A stretch of 64,000 bases of DNA, from the NCBI GenBank assembly GCA_014607495.2, contig CP053148.1:14260001-14324000 (forward strand). Reading direction: 5' to 3'. Below are positions 46,869-56,762 of this stretch, in pieces. Position 1 is the first letter of the stretch. Each line of letters begins with the position of its first letter. The notes below the pieces were generated by a model that saw nothing but the letters and a program-made list of their open reading frames with translations, was not told the DNA's origin and ran no database searches. Position numbers and translations under genes: made by a program. The DNA comes from Carposina sasakii. Lineage: Eukaryota > Arthropoda > Insecta > Lepidoptera > Carposinidae.

Positions 46869-47420
46869 TAGTGGACGCCTGCGACTCGGGTGTCAACAGG
46901 GCGACCTTCTGGGGCCAGCAATCTTTAGCCTAGCTATTCACCCGATAATCGAGAAGCTGCAATCAAAATTAAACTTGTGGTATCTAGACGATGGCACCCT
47001 AGGAGGCGAAGCGAGCTCTATCCTAGGGGATCTTAAACTCCAGAGGCAGGAATTAAAATTAATAGGGCTTGAGCTCAAGACGGGAAAATGTGAGTTATAT
47101 GTCCCCGTTTCCACCCCATCCCGTAACGAAATAATTTCTGGTTTCAACCCATTAGCTCCAAATTTGTCTGTTGTGGATAAAAGCTCCCTTCGCCTTTTGG
47201 GCTCGCCCATCTTAGACGAGTCGATACCCTCTTTTGTGGATGAACAAATTCAAAATTTAGCCGAAACCTCGAATCGCATTTTCAAAATTAATACGCACAT
47301 GGCCTACTATATAATACGCCATTGCCTTTTTGCCCCCAGATTTATGTACTACCTCAGCTGCAGTCAAATCTGGAAATTTCAAGATCTTCTTCTTCGTTTA
47401 GACCAAACTAATTAAGCAGA
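46869..47420 (+). mobile_element. Helitron end scrap joined to a reverse-transcriptase fragment (YLDDG box)
   Basis: CTAGTGGACGCCTGCGACTC (46869) runs directly into GCQQGDLLGPAIFSLAIHPI (frame with a shift near the start), then LNLWYLDDGTLGGEASSILG, KTGKCELYVP and NRIFKINTHMAYYIIRHCLF. The Q-Q-G-D and Y-L-D-D boxes are RT motifs B and C. The ORF at 46975-47415 is intact but lacks both ends of a polymerase. Confidence 0.7.
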
Positions 47421-47479
47421 CCCTCTCCACGATTATCAATATCAGTTTAGATTATCAGAGGTCACCAACCCACCTGCCC

Positions 47480-47590
47480 AGCGTGGTGACTATGCGCAAA
47501 TACCCCCCGTGGCAGCCTTGTGGCTTGCCCTGGGGGAGAGGCCTACGTCCAGCAGTGGACTGCAATAGGCTGATGATGATGATGATGATA
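47480..47590 (+). repeat. RTE-type LINE 3' end with (gat)n tail
   Basis: 'gagaggcctacgtccagcag' then 'tggactgcaataggc' and (tgatga)n. A classic lepidopteran RTE terminus. Confidence 0.75.
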
Positions 47591-47969
47591 CCTATAAAGG
47601 TATTGATGGAAACTACTTACAAACAATTCTCTATTTATATTCAGATTGGTGCCCAACGATGGGTGGGCTTTAAATGGGTCACATCCAAGACATTTTAAAT
47701 GTAACAGCTGTTCAGATTTTTTTATAACGCTTTGATATGATGTGTTGTATTGTTATTACTAATTGTCCAGTCAAATAAAGGAAAATGAAGTATTTTTAGA
47801 AGCATTGAATTTGCAACTCTTGAATGTAAACGCGAATTATTTCAGGATTTTTGCTTAGCTACAGATAGCTTTTATCTCCAAATAAACATCATAAAATAAT
47901 GATAGTGGTCACGGCTGTGGTCTGATGGCGAGTATATGCTATAGCCAGTTGGATCGTTATAAGATACAG

Positions 47970-49165
47970 AGGGGTTAGCACAAAAAATATGCGAAAAAGT
48001 AACGTGATCGTATCGAGCTCCTACGATTACTCAGTACGGTGATAAGTGGTAGCACGAACCTATTTTTCTACATATAGAGCGCTCGCTAGCTAAACTAACG
48101 TAAAGTCATTCTACCGTAAAATGAACATTGAGAATGAGTGAATGATTCGTTCTAAAACACGATTAAGTTTATAAATTTGCCGTTAATACGACAATAATCA
48201 ATGATTTTATTGCAATTTTTTATGAAAATTACTATTAAAACCTAATTAAATATTGCTTTTTTGATAATCTATAAAAATCTTTCTGTAAACATTGTAAATT
48301 TTTCATTTTTTTTGTGTAAATTTTTCAACACAAAATATCGAAATTATCCGGGATAAAAACATTTTCCCGGGATAAAAAGTAGCCTATATGTTAAGTGGGA
48401 CCTGTCACAATATATTCCTGAAAACTTCATCGAAATCGGTTCAGCCGTTTCTGAGATTAGCGTGCACAAACGCACAAACAGACAAAAATTTCAAAAATCA
48501 TTGTTTTGGGTACTATTGCGTTGATAAAGGTATTCTATAATATTTTTTCTTATATATCTTCCATGTACAGACAGCGATCCGTTACATTTTTATTATATGT
48601 ATAGATAACAATAATAATAAAATAAGAAAAACTCAGTATAAGTACCTATTTTGATTATGAAAAACTTAGATAGGTACGGTAGGTAACTTATAGGTAATAT
48701 TACTAATAGGTATTTAAGTACTTAGAAACATAGTTTGTCTGGAATGATTTTCATCTTCGAATAATGTAGCAAGCAGCAATATAATAATGACAGATACTAC
48801 GCTCAAATAACGGTAGTCTTTCCATTTCAAACCCTTAAAATATTATTACAAACCTTTACGCAATTTTCTCACCACAAAATTTCAAGTGACAAAACTTTCG
48901 TAAGACTCGATAGCTAACCTTAGAATTTTACGATACCTAATGTTAAAATGCCGTTCGTGCTTCCAATTTACGTGTAAAAGTATCGCCTAACGTTAACGCA
49001 CGTTTACGTCACGATACGAAAACTTCGAAAAATGTTCATGTTGCCGTGTATTTGTTCCATTGACGTCCGATAGGGGCGCTTATCCCAACCTCATATATTT
49101 TGCTATCGTTTACGTTACGTTACTTTCTCGCATATTTTTCGTGCTAACCTCACTGATGGCCGTAC
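47970..49165. mobile_element. putative DNA transposon with GGTTAGCAC inverted repeats
   Basis: Left 'ggggttagcacaaaaaatat' then 'gcgaaaaagtaacgt'. The right end is its inverse, 'acgttactttctcgcatatt' then 'tttcgtgctaacctc'. Inner 'agcacgaac' motifs are also inverted. There is no coding region, and a Helitron copy is inserted at 48.33-48.6 kb. Confidence 0.5.
48335..48604 (-). mobile_element. Helitron-like copy lacking its 3' terminus
   Basis: Begins inside the family at 'atcgaaattatccgggataa' and ends TTATATGTATAGA, the complement of the TC start. The CTAG end is missing. Confidence 0.7.
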
Positions 49166-49239
49166 TTTTCGACACTTACCTATCATGAAGAATTTACGAT
49201 GTATGTATGTAGGTATACCTATTTTATAGGGCTGATTGC

Positions 49240-49350
49240 TAAATAGGCCAAAGAATTAGCATTGCTATCTACCGCGGCGATGCCGCCAGCATTTTGGGCA
49301 CGCTACCAGATAAGGTAGATCAGCTGACCATCCTGAAAAATTAAGATGGT
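49240..49350 (+). mobile_element. C-terminal scrap of the GHHGLSC-type retroelement
   Basis: Reads RISIAIYRGDAASILGTLPD then KVDQLTILKN and a stop, matching the end of the 40.35-41.11 kb fragment. Confidence 0.6.
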
Positions 49351-52300
49351 CAACCGAACCCCCATAGGTACGCCATAGCCCTAAGTAGTTTTAAGTTAGA
49401 TATCTATAATTTTAAAAGTTATAAAACTAAACAAATTTTATAAATAAATAAAAATTAATATGATTCTATTAACCACGTCCGACCAACGGCAGTTCAATAG
49501 TACCACGACCTTACAAAGTCGACATGCAAATATCAAAGGAACCTAAATATAGATATTTCAGATGCTTGATTGTTCTCTTTCGGCCTGTGACCTATGTTTA
49601 AATCTAGCATGCAAAACGGTCTGTAAATTACTTATTCAGAACACCGTTCTCAGTCTCGACAGCGTTACCAGTTTCGTTAGACTGGGATTTGGGCGAAAGT
49701 ATTGGGAATGAAAAATAACAAAAGATCTTGGTCCTCTTAGGTATATGAATAAAATGTGATTTGGGTACCTATATAAAAAAAACCTTATCTCAATAACGTT
49801 ATTAAATAAAAATATGTAGTACTAAATTATCCAAAAACGAAATAATAAGTTACAAATGGAGTTGGATCAAAACAAACTAATGAATTCTTTACAAAAAGTT
49901 CAAACATGCCCATAATTGTAAAGCTCGGGAAAATTTACTGTGACACTTGTACTCGTAACCTCGTTATGTTGGTTGGTTATGAAGCGATAATACTTGTATC
50001 TAAACAACCTACATAATTGATATTAGCATTACGGGTAGTTTATGTCTTAAACATTGATATTAGATATCGTCATCGTCGTCATCAGCTTATTGCAGTTCAC
50101 TGCTGGAAAGGCCTCCCCCAGGGCATGTTACAAGACTATACGTACACTACAATGGGGGGTTTTTGCTCCCAATCTAGATATAAAAAAAAATCAGTATTCT
50201 GAAACATAATGTAGAGCACACGAGCCAAGCCAAGCCCCAATTTGACTATTATAAAGATCGCTTATTATCTACCTAACTACTAAAGATACCAATAAAAACA
50301 AAAGAGAGCGCCTATCTTCATATTTATGATGCTTACACCGATTGACAAGTCTTTTAATTATTTAGGGGCAATTTTCCAATGCCTACTCTCTCTAAAGCTT
50401 GATCAATAAAGACAGCACTGACTTTCAGCATCCTTCAGATAGGCTATCTTTGCATTAGAAAAAATATTCATTGTACGTACATTTAAAAAAATGTAGGTAA
50501 CCTAAAATAGTATAGGTATTAAAAAGAAAAGGCATATACAATAACATATTTGGAGTACTGGAGCTTTCAAATAAGTTTGATTCTTTTATAGTATACTAAC
50601 ATTGGTAAGTACCTTACTCCGACCGCGGCTTCATTCGCTTGTTTGAATGAATTTATGATCGAATTATTCGAAGTTGTAAATTTCTCGGTGTTATCATTTG
50701 CACGATTTTATACTCTTTACACCACTTTACGATAGGGCTATAATGCGTTGAAGTGTTTATGTCATGAATTACTCGTGATATTTAGTTATGTATGTATGAT
50801 ATGAAATGATATCGAATATTAAGGCATTCTAGTTGAGTTTTGCATAATATTACGAATAAAAGGATCACTCACTCATCCTCATCACTTAGGGCCGTATTTA
50901 TAAACGTTTAGGCTGATCAATGATGTTTAATTTGACAGATTTACGGTAAATATAACTTAACACACGATCATGAACGTATAAAGAACAACGGACGTAATGC
51001 TGTCACTGCACAGATTGAAGCACCGAAATGGCGGCGATGTTGGGCATATCTGCGTATTTTCCAGTAGGCGCCGAGCTTACTATGGTTTGTATATGTGGGT
51101 GGATAACGTGTCAATACACATCCCTACTCCATTGAATATCGTTGTCGAGCTTACTATGAATGCTTCACTCTGTGTAGTTACAACACTCTGTCCGTTATTC
51201 TTTATACGTTCATGCACACGATTAATAAGTATAACGAAATACACACGACTCTGTAACTGTCAAAACAAATATCGGAGTGGTGGGTGATGGACTTGGAGAT
51301 TGTCTGAGAATCGGTAGCCAATTATTTAACGCAATGTTTTTACGAAACCAGATTGTCGACCCTCAACTAATGGGATAAGAGCAGAGGGCTAGGTAACGTT
51401 AATTAAATCGAGTATAAAATCTTCATTATAAAAAGCAATATTAAAAAACATTACAAAACAGAAGAGTCGAGAGCTTTTTACCCGACTGCGCGACACAAAG
51501 GAGTGGTAATGTGTTTAACAGCCTATGTATTTATGTAAGAATGTATGTATGTTTGCTTGTATGCTCCTTTGAAGCACTGTACAAACCAAACGCCGCCAAG
51601 GGCCGATTTTTATGATTCACACGTCAATCGATTCCTCTTACTCCGGCGACATGACGTTAGTAAAAATCCAATTTGGCGACTCCTGGACTTAACATAACAA
51701 CTGAACAGTCGGGATCCATTATCCGACAGCCAACCTAATATTTCAATGGATCCTGGCTGTTCAGTTGTTATGTTACATAATTATGAAATATTTTATTTTC
51801 TTCAATAGTACGAGAATATTTTAAGTTTTTTTTATTATTATTACATAGTTTGGCTCTTTTTTACGCAGTCGGGTTTTTGGATTATTTTTTAAGCATAAGA
51901 ATATAATATTTGGTATATACTGCGACTCGGTATATGTTCAAGTTGTTAAATTATAACCAGTAAATCTAACCAAGCATAGACAACTTCGAACGACTTGTTC
52001 ATATAAATTAGCCATAAATATCAGCACCATATCAGTTTAGAATCCCCTGCAGTCCAAATGATATATTAAGTTCGACTCTACCGAAGTATGCTGAGAGTTG
52101 ACCACATCATATGCTAAATATAGTACATCAACTTCAATAAATATTATGAGGTTTCAGGCGACTGGGACCGCTACAGAATTCGGACCGCCCGCGCCGCTGT
52201 TCCAGTTGCCATTTAGTTATTTTATCAGGAAGGTGGGGAACTTATTATGTGACCATTGTTTAAGTACTAGTTTTAATACAATTAACAATAATTTTTTTAA

Positions 52301-52481
52301 AACGATAAACCGACTTCCTTCCAAAACTCGAACTTACTAAATCAAAATTTTACTAAAGGGCAAATATATATTGCGTTAAGCCGTGTACGAAGTTTAGGAG
52401 GCATAATATTGTCAGATTTATATGCCAGCAAATGATTAAATAGGCATTGAATTGTATCAGGCGTCACTATTCGGAAGTTCA
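49351..52481. other. 3.1 kb without recognisable gene
   Basis: Contains an RTE 3' tail in reverse at 50070-50180 ('cttattgcagttcactgctg'), a hairpin at 51690-51775 and a GC-rich patch at 52155-52215 ('ccgcccgcgccgctgttcc') after TTTCAG that could be an isolated exon but joins nothing. No ORF has family motifs. Confidence 0.4.
51690..51775. repeat. 86-bp hairpin, 31-bp stem
   Basis: TAACATAACAACTGAACAG, two or three mismatches, GGATCCATT; then a 24-base loop and the complement. Pre-miRNA-like in size, or a foldback MITE. Confidence 0.7.
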
Positions 52482-52926
52482 AATCTCTATTGAGGGATCG
52501 CCCACCACCGGGCCCTATACCCTCCGCTGACCCTCGGATCTGCCTACTCATGATCACGAACACAAGACACTACAGTCGCAACGAGAAGCCAGATCCAAGC
52601 ACCTAGCATGCAACCATAAATACATAGCTGCTAATCCGAAAACCAATTAAAATTTTAATCGACATATGTTTCGCCAACACCCGTGGCATCATCAGGATTA
52701 GTTTTCCATGTTAGTTCTATCTACCGAACCAACTAACTAACAACTAAAACCAATGTATTGCAAATATTAAAGATTAGCAGCTATGTATTTATGGTTGCAT
52801 GCTAGGTGCTTGGATCTGGCTTCTCGTTGCGACTGTAGTGTCTTGTGTTCGTGATCATGAGTAGGCAGATCCGAGGGTCAGCGGAGGGTATAGGGCCCGG
52901 TGGTGGGCGATCCCTCAATAGAGATT
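52482..52926. repeat. inverted repeat, 155-bp arms, 135-bp loop
   Basis: The left arm 52482-52636 (AATCTCTATTGAGGGATCGC...) and the right arm 52772-52926 are reverse complements with no mismatch noticed. The loop carries a hammerhead-like motif. The arrangement recalls the inverted terminal repeats of Penelope-like elements. Confidence 0.88.
52656..52700 (-). ncRNA. hammerhead-ribozyme-like motif (candidate)
   Basis: The minus strand reads TAATC-CTGATGA-(T)GCCA...TGGC-GAAA-CATATG-TC|GATTA. Stem I is TAATC/GATTA (5 bp), the core is CUGAUGA and GAAA, stem II is GCCA/UGGC, and stem III is two pairs closed by AUAU. The cleavage triplet is GUC. This is the layout of the minimal type I hammerheads known from Penelope-like elements and retrozymes. 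One extra U sits between the core and stem II. Activity is untested. Confidence 0.55.
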
Positions 52927-53019
52927 AAATAGGCCACATGACAAAAGAGAAAAAGGACTAGACTTCGAAACTTTACGTCTGACAATATGATGATGATGAT
53001 GATAATGATGACCTCCGAC

Positions 53020-53195
53020 CGATTTCGGTCATGGCGATCACTTCTACTCCTAGATATTACTAAATTGGCGTTCATGCTGGATCGGAGGCACTTGAGGTGG
53101 AATCGATCCAGAGTGCGTATGTGGCGACGGTACATGCACCACGCCTCGGAGGAATATAAGAGATTTGGTAGCACAACAGCCATGTACACTCTTAT
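53020..53195 (-). mobile_element. LINE RT C-terminal fragment
   Basis: The minus strand decodes as [20 protein letters not shown] then [20 protein letters not shown], a common LINE C-terminal block. It is followed by a (atc)n run. Confidence 0.65.
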
Positions 53196-53394
53196 TTAAG
53201 CAACATATAATTACACTCCTTCTTCCTGCCCTGTTCCCAATAATTTGAGGTCGGTGAAATATGTAGGTACTCTTCTTTCATTCATCCCTATTATCCGTCA
53301 TCTCGTTATTCTCATGTCTACCTCTTCCTCTATAACCATCTTACTTCGGACACGGCTTAACGCAACATACAATTTCACGACTTAACACAATTAT

Positions 53395-53470
53395 CTTCAT
53401 CTTCATAAGCCTATTGCAGTCCACTACTGGACGTAGGCCTCCCCCTGCCATAGGGGGATTTTGTTACTAA
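53395..53470 (-). repeat. RTE 3' tail fragment in reverse
   Basis: 'cctattgcagtccactactg' then 'gacgtaggcctccccctgcc'. Confidence 0.6.
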
Positions 53471-53507
53471 AAAGTTCCACTATCTGATTTCGGCAGCTCC
53501 ATCATCA

Positions 53508-53925
53508 GACCCTCGTTTCCTTTATATTATGTGTAGCTGACCAAAATTCTCTATAAAAATCTAAAAACGGACTACTCGTGCCCTTTATATTTGAGGATAT
53601 CCCTAGATTCCTTAGAGATTCCATCATCAGATATTATGTTTTATATGTAGGTGATCAAAACGCTCAGTAAAAGTATAAAAACAGACTACATGTGCCTACA
53701 ATATTTGAGGATTGCCCTCGATTTCTCCAAGATCCCATCATCAGATCCTGATGTGGTGAATATGGGACCAACCTGGAAGTATACCATGACCAACTATAAA
53801 AAAAATTGAAATCGGTTCATAAACGACGGAGTTCTGTGGTAACACACATAAAAAAATAAATAAAAAAAACATAGAGACGAATTGATAACCTCTCTTTTTG
53901 AAGTCGGTTAAAAAATATGCCACCG
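53508..53925. repeat. minisatellite units plus end of a dispersed repeat
   Basis: 'ccatcatcaga' starts units at 53509, 53629 and 53738 with shared 'tatttgaggat' and 'aaaaacggactac' blocks (period about 110-120 bp). The last leads into 'gaaatcggttcataaacgac' and '...tttttgaagtcggttaaaa', a repeat end also seen at 35.6 kb. Confidence 0.6.
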
Positions 53926-54082
53926 TCAAAACAAGTTTGTTTTACTATTATCTAAATTAGAACCACTCAACAACTTAAGATTTTTTTTAATGATTAGTCT
54001 TTGTAATGTACATTATACAGGTTGTTACCGAAGTAGTTTGATAAGCAAAATGTCATGAAATTAGCCCACTAGATAGAACATA

Positions 54083-54621
54083 TACAGGGTTCATTTTAAA
54101 ACATCAATAAACTTGTACATCTCAACTGAGCCCTCAGGGTTGGTCAGAAGTGGCACCATGTGGTTCTATCGGCCCTTGGTGCTCTGCCTACCCCGTAAGG
54201 GATAAAAGCGTGATTATATGTATGTATGTATGTAATAATAACCTCGCAGGACTAGATAGCTAAAATTATAAACAATAACATTTGTTCTACGAGTTTTATC
54301 ATATCTCTATACATTAATTAGAAATGACTTTCCAAGCTTTTATTGTATTGTCGTGACATTTGTAAGTCTATGTTCCATTCGTAGGTATACGAAAAGGTTG
54401 ACGCCCGCGATCGCGCGCGCCTCAGTATTATGTACAGACAGAACATTCAGAGGTAATATAAATTTAATATTACCTCTGAATATATAGTATAATAGTGTTT
54501 TTTTTTTGTATGAAGGTAAAATGTGACAAATTATCAAAACTCGTAAAACAAATATTATTGTTTATGATGGTAGCTACCTAGTCTTGCGAGGCTATTAATG
54601 TTTTAAAATTAACCCTGTGTA
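54083..54621. mobile_element. MITE with TACAGGG ends, carrying a LINE-tail insertion
   Basis: The left end TACAGGGTTCATTTTAAAAC and the right end inverted TACACAGGGTTAATTTTAAA. Inner arms (acctcgcaggactagatagc, cataaacaataatatttgtt) pair over about 90 bp. A LINE 3' tail (54106-54238, ending in (tatg)n) splits the left arm. A 15-bp-stem hairpin, ATTCAGAGGTAATAT, lies at 54443-54479. Confidence 0.65.
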
Positions 54622-54950
54622 TACGGAATTTGCGACTCGAATGAAATCATATGTTTCACACTGTGTACACTAAGTTTATTAGAAATTATGTCCAAGACTT
54701 CAAAGTTTCGATTTGCAGAAAAAAGCAGCGCAAAATCTGTTATTATTAAAGTAATGTTTTCTTTATTTACTTATCTATTTTATCGGTTTTGTGCATTCAT
54801 CACCCGATCAAGTATAAAACATTGGATGTAATTTAACTTTACGTACTGAACGTGACACAGGTACTCTGTGGCTAGTGGAATCTTGTTCCGGAGCGCGGTG
54901 GTGTGTGTGAGCACGCGGTGACCACGTGCTAGCGGCATGCGCAGGCGCCG

Positions 54951-55305
54951 CACGGTGGGCTGAAAAACGGCTTTCATAGACATAGGAATCAAAAGTGGCA
55001 AATACCGAATTTCTAATCGAATATCGCTTCTACTAGTTATTATCATATACTCAAATGATACTCGCATCAATCTGCACAAAAACAAAGGACTTATAATTTT
55101 TTTTACGAAAAATTTGTATGAAGCTAGAATAAAAATTTAATTATCTCTTAAACGGCAAGGAAAACCGTAATATCCTTACAGGTAGTTTTAGTACTAATTA
55201 TTTATGATTTTTTGACGTACTACAAATAACGGTTATCACTGCCGATTTTTTTTTAAAAATCATCAAAATATTTTTATTTATTTTTACATACGAAACGGTT
55301 CCTTT
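54951..55305. repeat. left Transib inverted repeat
   Basis: About 355 bp, matching 58511-58865 in reverse with only a handful of differences. An incidental ORF-like translation appears in both arms because they are copies. Confidence 0.9.
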
Positions 55306-55438
55306 TCGTGTTTAAGTTGAGAAACACAGAATTTTAACAACGCAAAATATAAAATTAGCATCCCCTGTCTACTTCCAAAAGGGTAGGCAAAAGTTTATTG
55401 TACTTCCGCACTTAGACATCTATTTTCAGTGGGATATT

Positions 55439-55695
55439 CATCATCATCAGCCCATAACAGTCCACTGCTGGACCTGAGCCTCTCCCGTGGGAGAATGTTG
55501 CCATAATCTCCACGCTTGGCAGGCAGGTTGGAGATCGATGTAAAAGACCATAGTATAATGAAAATGCTGCTGCCCATTTTCTGGTCTATTGAGGCTCAGG
55601 CTAAACGGCGACTAATACAAGCGTATTAGTCGCCTTTTACGCCCCTGTGTATGGAGGGTTGGTGCTATTCTATTCTGCCGGACACCACACGGCCT
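55439..55695 (-). mobile_element. RTE-tail-like insertion within the Transib
   Basis: CAGTGGGATATT is present at 55427-55438 and again at 55696-55707. Between them lie 'cccataacagtccactgctg', 'gcctctcccgtgggag' and a 12-bp-stem hairpin GGCGACTAATAC (55603-55630). The (atc) end and tail motif mark a LINE-mobilised piece. Confidence 0.65.
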
Positions 55696-56023
55696 CAGTG
55701 GGATATTGATCAACCAAAATAAGTTTTCAATTTTAGATACATTAAAAATACCATAAAGAATTGTTAAGTAATTGTTTAGTTTCATTGTAACTAGGTAAGT
55801 GATTAAGTAATTCTAATAATTTAGGCTTCTGAAGAGACTAAATAGGTGATTAAATAATTAGCAATATCGCGCAACAATGCAATCTTTGGACTGCATCACT
55901 TTTTTCTGATTAGCTAATGTGGTAATTAGTTGTGCTAATGTGTTATATTGTCGACTATAAGTTTTCTTTAGTACTTCTTTGAAAAGTCTAATGGGGGTAG
56001 TTAACTAATTATCGATTTTTTGC

Positions 56024-56030
56024 TATAAAA
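56024..56030 (+). promoter_or_regulatory. TATA box of the Transib transposase
   Basis: TATAAAA followed by GG, 91 bp upstream of the ATG at 56121. Confidence 0.6.
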
Positions 56031-56120
56031 GGACTAAACTTTTGCTTTTAATTTAAATTGTTCACATCCGTGTAACTGTTAACACTAAATAATATTTGCT
56101 CTGTGATTTTAAATCAAATA

Positions 56121-56762
56121 ATGGAAAGTTTAATCACCAATTTAGACTTGTTTGTTCTTCTAAAAAGTGAGACTACTTCATTTAATCATGAAGTATTGTT
56201 TGGTGCACTTGTATCCCGCATAGGCGATTGCCTTTCTGTCGAAGATCAAGTAACTGTTAAAGAATTTTGTCGAAGGTTTACGCGAGCTGCTTTACAGAGG
56301 TGGCAGAAATCCAGCAGATTCCTTGATAATTTCAGAAGACTGTACGGAAATTGGCTGCAAGCAAATATTGATTGGCCAAGTTGTGTGCAAACTTTGGTTA
56401 ATCGAGAAACTATTGATGATATACACACCATCTCTCAAGAACCGTCGACGTCATCGTCCGTTAGTGCAGTAACATCATCGTCTGTTGGGACAATGACAAA
56501 AAGGTCCCGAAAACCCTTTGAAGATCTAGGAAACAAACAGAAAAAGAGAAGATCTGATGACCATACAAGCGAAGATTCCAGTGAATTGGCCTATGCAGCT
56601 GCAGCACGTTTAAAAGAAGAAGGGCATGGAGATATCGCTTCAGTGATCGAATATATGATGAAAAATCCTGAAGCAGCGGCTACAATTAGTGAGACGCTTA
56701 AAAAACCAGTGAAAAAGTGGTTTTTACAGCAGAGAAAGCGCTTGGATTGCTTCTTTCACTAA
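56121..56762 (+). CDS. Transib transposase, N-terminal frame
   Basis: ATG at 56121 opens MESLITNLDLFVLLKSETTS. The frame carries a Ser/Thr-rich linker and a basic KRSRKP...KKRRSDDHTSED patch (possible nuclear localisation), then YMMKNPEAAATISETLKK. It stays open to 56762, but family-like sequence leaves this frame at the A6 run 56700-56705. Reading one base back there joins it to the frame below as LKK-TSEKVVFTAEKALG. The product would act in the nucleus as the first part of a protein of about 704 residues. The upstream GTG at 56103 is in frame but not a start. Confidence 0.8.
   Translation: MESLITNLDLFVLLKSETTSFNHEVLFGALVSRIGDCLSVEDQVTVKEFCRRFTRAALQRWQKSSRFLDNFRRLYGNWLQANIDWPSCVQTLVNRETIDDIHTISQEPSTSSSVSAVTSSSVGTMTKRSRKPFEDLGNKQKKRRSDDHTSEDSSELAYAAAARLKEEGHGDIASVIEYMMKNPEAAATISETLKKPVKKWFLQQRKRLDCFFH

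Noticed and set aside
56103..56120. Upstream GTG-initiated extension of the transposase
   Set aside because: Eukaryotic initiation at the ATG at 56121 is more likely; the extension is only six codons.
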